Source: Chlamydiota bacterium
GTDB taxonomy: Bacteria; Chlamydiota; Chlamydiia; Chlamydiales; SLFE01
DNA length: 5,242 nt
Direction: 5' to 3'
Assembly (NCBI GenBank): GCA_011065065.1
Contig: JAAKFL010000146.1
Location: 1 to 5,242, forward strand
This document shows, piece after piece, positions 3,961 to 5,242 of this stretch. The notes below the pieces were generated by a model. That model had not been told where the DNA came from. It made no database searches and was given only the letters and a program-made list of their open reading frames with translations. Numbering within the stretch: position 1 is the first letter of the stretch; each line of letters begins with the position of its first letter. A program made the translations under genes and the position numbers.

Positions 3961-5242
3961 ATGAATAGTGATAATAAATCAGATTTTGGGTCTTTTCGGT
4001 CGATATTTTGGCCAATACACCGACATGAGCTCAAAGTTGTGGTTCCGATGCTTCTCATGCTTTTTCTGACCTGTTTTAACTACAGCATTTTGAAGAATCT
4101 GAAAGATGTTATGGTGGTGACGGCCAAGGCATCTGGGGGGGAGGTCATTCCGTTCATTAAGGTGTGGGCGATGTTGCCAATGGCGGTTCTTTCTGCTTAT
4201 ATCTTTACCAAGTTATCCAATCGGTATAGTCAAGAGAAGGTTTATTATATCATCATTTGGGGCTTTTTAATAGCCTATGCGGTTTTTGGTTTTATTGTTT
4301 ATCCATTTCGGGAGAGTTTAGAGTTATCGGGCTTTGCTTCTACACTTGAGACCATTTTGCCAGTGGGTGCGAAAGGGTTTGTTGCCATGGTTCGGCATTG
4401 GACTTTCACGTTTTTCTATGTGATGTGTGAGTTGTGGTCGAGTATTGTTTTAACGGTTTTATTTTGGGGTTTTGCGAACGAGATTACGAAAGTCAAAGAT
4501 GCTCGTCGTTGGTACAGTTTATTGAGTGTTGTGGCGAGTTTTTCAGCTGTTATTGCTGGGATTATGGGGAATTTCTTTTCGAATTTGGAATACAACCCCT
4601 ATCTTCCGTTTGGTCATGATGCGTGGGAACAAACCATTATGGAAGTGGTTTTGGCGGTGATTCTTGTCGGGTTAGCGATTATGGCGACTTTTTGGTGGTT
4701 GAATCGATATGTCTTGACCTCACCTGACTACGTTGATCTCCACAGATCGAATAAAGCGTTTAGAGTCAAAAAGAAGCAATCGTTGCGTGAGAGTTTTTCG
4801 ATGTTATCCAAATCGAAGTATTTGATTTGCATTGCTGTTTTGGTGGTGGCTTATAATCTGACGATCAATTTGGTGGAGGTTGTTTGGAAGGATCAATTGA
4901 AAGAACTTTATCCGAATCGCGATGATTACTTTATCTATTTAAGCAATGTGACGATTTTATTAGGGTTGATCTCCGCTTTTGCTTCATTCTTCATCGGTAA
5001 GATTATTGCCCGATTTGGTTGGACAAAGACTGCCCTGGTGGCTCCGACAATTATGTTGGTGACCGCTTTAGGTTTCTTTGGATTCATATTCTGTCGCGAA
5101 TATGTTGGGGATGCTGCCCTGGCATTTATGGGAATGACTCCACTGGCATTAGCTGTGATGTTTGGGGGAGCGCAAAATTGCTTAAGTAAAGCGGCTAAAT
5201 ATTCCGTATTTGATTCGACAAAGGAGATGGCCTTTATTCCAT
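3961..5242 (+). CDS. ntt: TLC-family nucleotide transporter, copy 2 (3' end outside window)
   Basis: An open frame runs from ATG 3961 to the window edge without a stop, giving 427 residues. It is a second NTT/TLC transporter and a paralogue of its upstream neighbour, aligning with it almost without gaps over the whole visible length. The start is supported by AAGGA (3947-3951) 9 bases upstream and by an N-terminus that aligns with copy 1 (FWPIHRHEL at 16-24). Conserved landmarks are NYSILKNLKD (40-49) with K48, MCELWS (155-160) with E157, FWGFANEIT (168-176), NLVEVVWK (303-310) with E306, and STKEMAFIP at the edge. Compared with copy 1, about 95 residues remain, including the GKSGG lysine, and would lie beyond the window. 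Substrate is unresolved: paralogues in environmental chlamydiae are known to differ, covering ATP/ADP exchange, import of other nucleotides, and NAD exchange. The truncation is due only to the window; nothing suggests a broken gene. Confidence 0.94.
   Translation, partial: MNSDNKSDFGSFRSIFWPIHRHELKVVVPMLLMLFLTCFNYSILKNLKDVMVVTAKASGGEVIPFIKVWAMLPMAVLSAYIFTKLSNRYSQEKVYYIIIWGFLIAYAVFGFIVYPFRESLELSGFASTLETILPVGAKGFVAMVRHWTFTFFYVMCELWSSIVLTVLFWGFANEITKVKDARRWYSLLSVVASFSAVIAGIMGNFFSNLEYNPYLPFGHDAWEQTIMEVVLAVILVGLAIMATFWWLNRYVLTSPDYVDLHRSNKAFRVKKKQSLRESFSMLSKSKYLICIAVLVVAYNLTINLVEVVWKDQLKELYPNRDDYFIYLSNVTILLGLISAFASFFIGKIIARFGWTKTALVAPTIMLVTALGFFGFIFCREYVGDAALAFMGMTPLALAVMFGGAQNCLSKAAKYSVFDSTKEMAFIP

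Noticed and set aside
4434..4619. 61-codon frame inside transporter copy 2
   Set aside because: It is out of frame with the conserved transporter reading frame, which is continuous from 3961 to the window end.

Overview
The window looks like chromosomal DNA of a member of the Chlamydiota, most likely an environmental (Simkania-, Waddlia- or Parachlamydia-like) lineage. The main evidence is two adjacent genes for TLC-family nucleotide transporters (ATP/ADP translocase type). This family is nearly confined to obligate intracellular bacteria (Chlamydiae, Rickettsiales), a few other parasites, and plastids, and both proteins open with the FWPIH/LWPIH-xHEL start that I recall from chlamydial homologues. 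The phosphoglycerate kinase also reads as chlamydial (TIQDL start, STGGGASLE and PGIEAL end). The species cannot be fixed by eye.

Layout. Positions 1-269 hold no gene but a nested inverted-repeat element: octamer arrays in opposite orientation at its edges, two small three-base-loop hairpins, and a perfect 42-bp-stem palindrome at the centre. Positions 270-902 (minus strand) are pdxH, pyridoxamine 5'-phosphate oxidase, complete with a GTG start. A 67-bp divergent spacer (903-969) carries the pdxH ribosome binding site on one strand and a near-consensus promoter plus ribosome binding site for pgk on the other. Positions 970-2145 are pgk, complete. After a 141-bp AT-rich spacer with a good extended -10 promoter comes a complete nucleotide transporter (2287-3858, 523 aa). 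After another 102-bp AT-rich spacer with its own promoter-like sequence comes a second, paralogous transporter (3961 to the window edge, 427 aa visible). This second gene has no stop codon inside the window.

How the genes fit together. Pgk makes ATP from 1,3-bisphosphoglycerate, while the transporters move nucleotides across the inner membrane and in this group typically import host ATP or other nucleotides. The plus-strand block is therefore themed on energy and nucleotide supply, although each gene appears to have its own promoter, so it need not be one operon. pdxH (pyridoxal phosphate supply) is a divergent neighbour with no evident functional link.

I see no defence system, phage, CRISPR array, RNA gene or transposase. 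The most unusual structure is the palindromic element at the left edge. The tandem transporters are the most informative biological feature.
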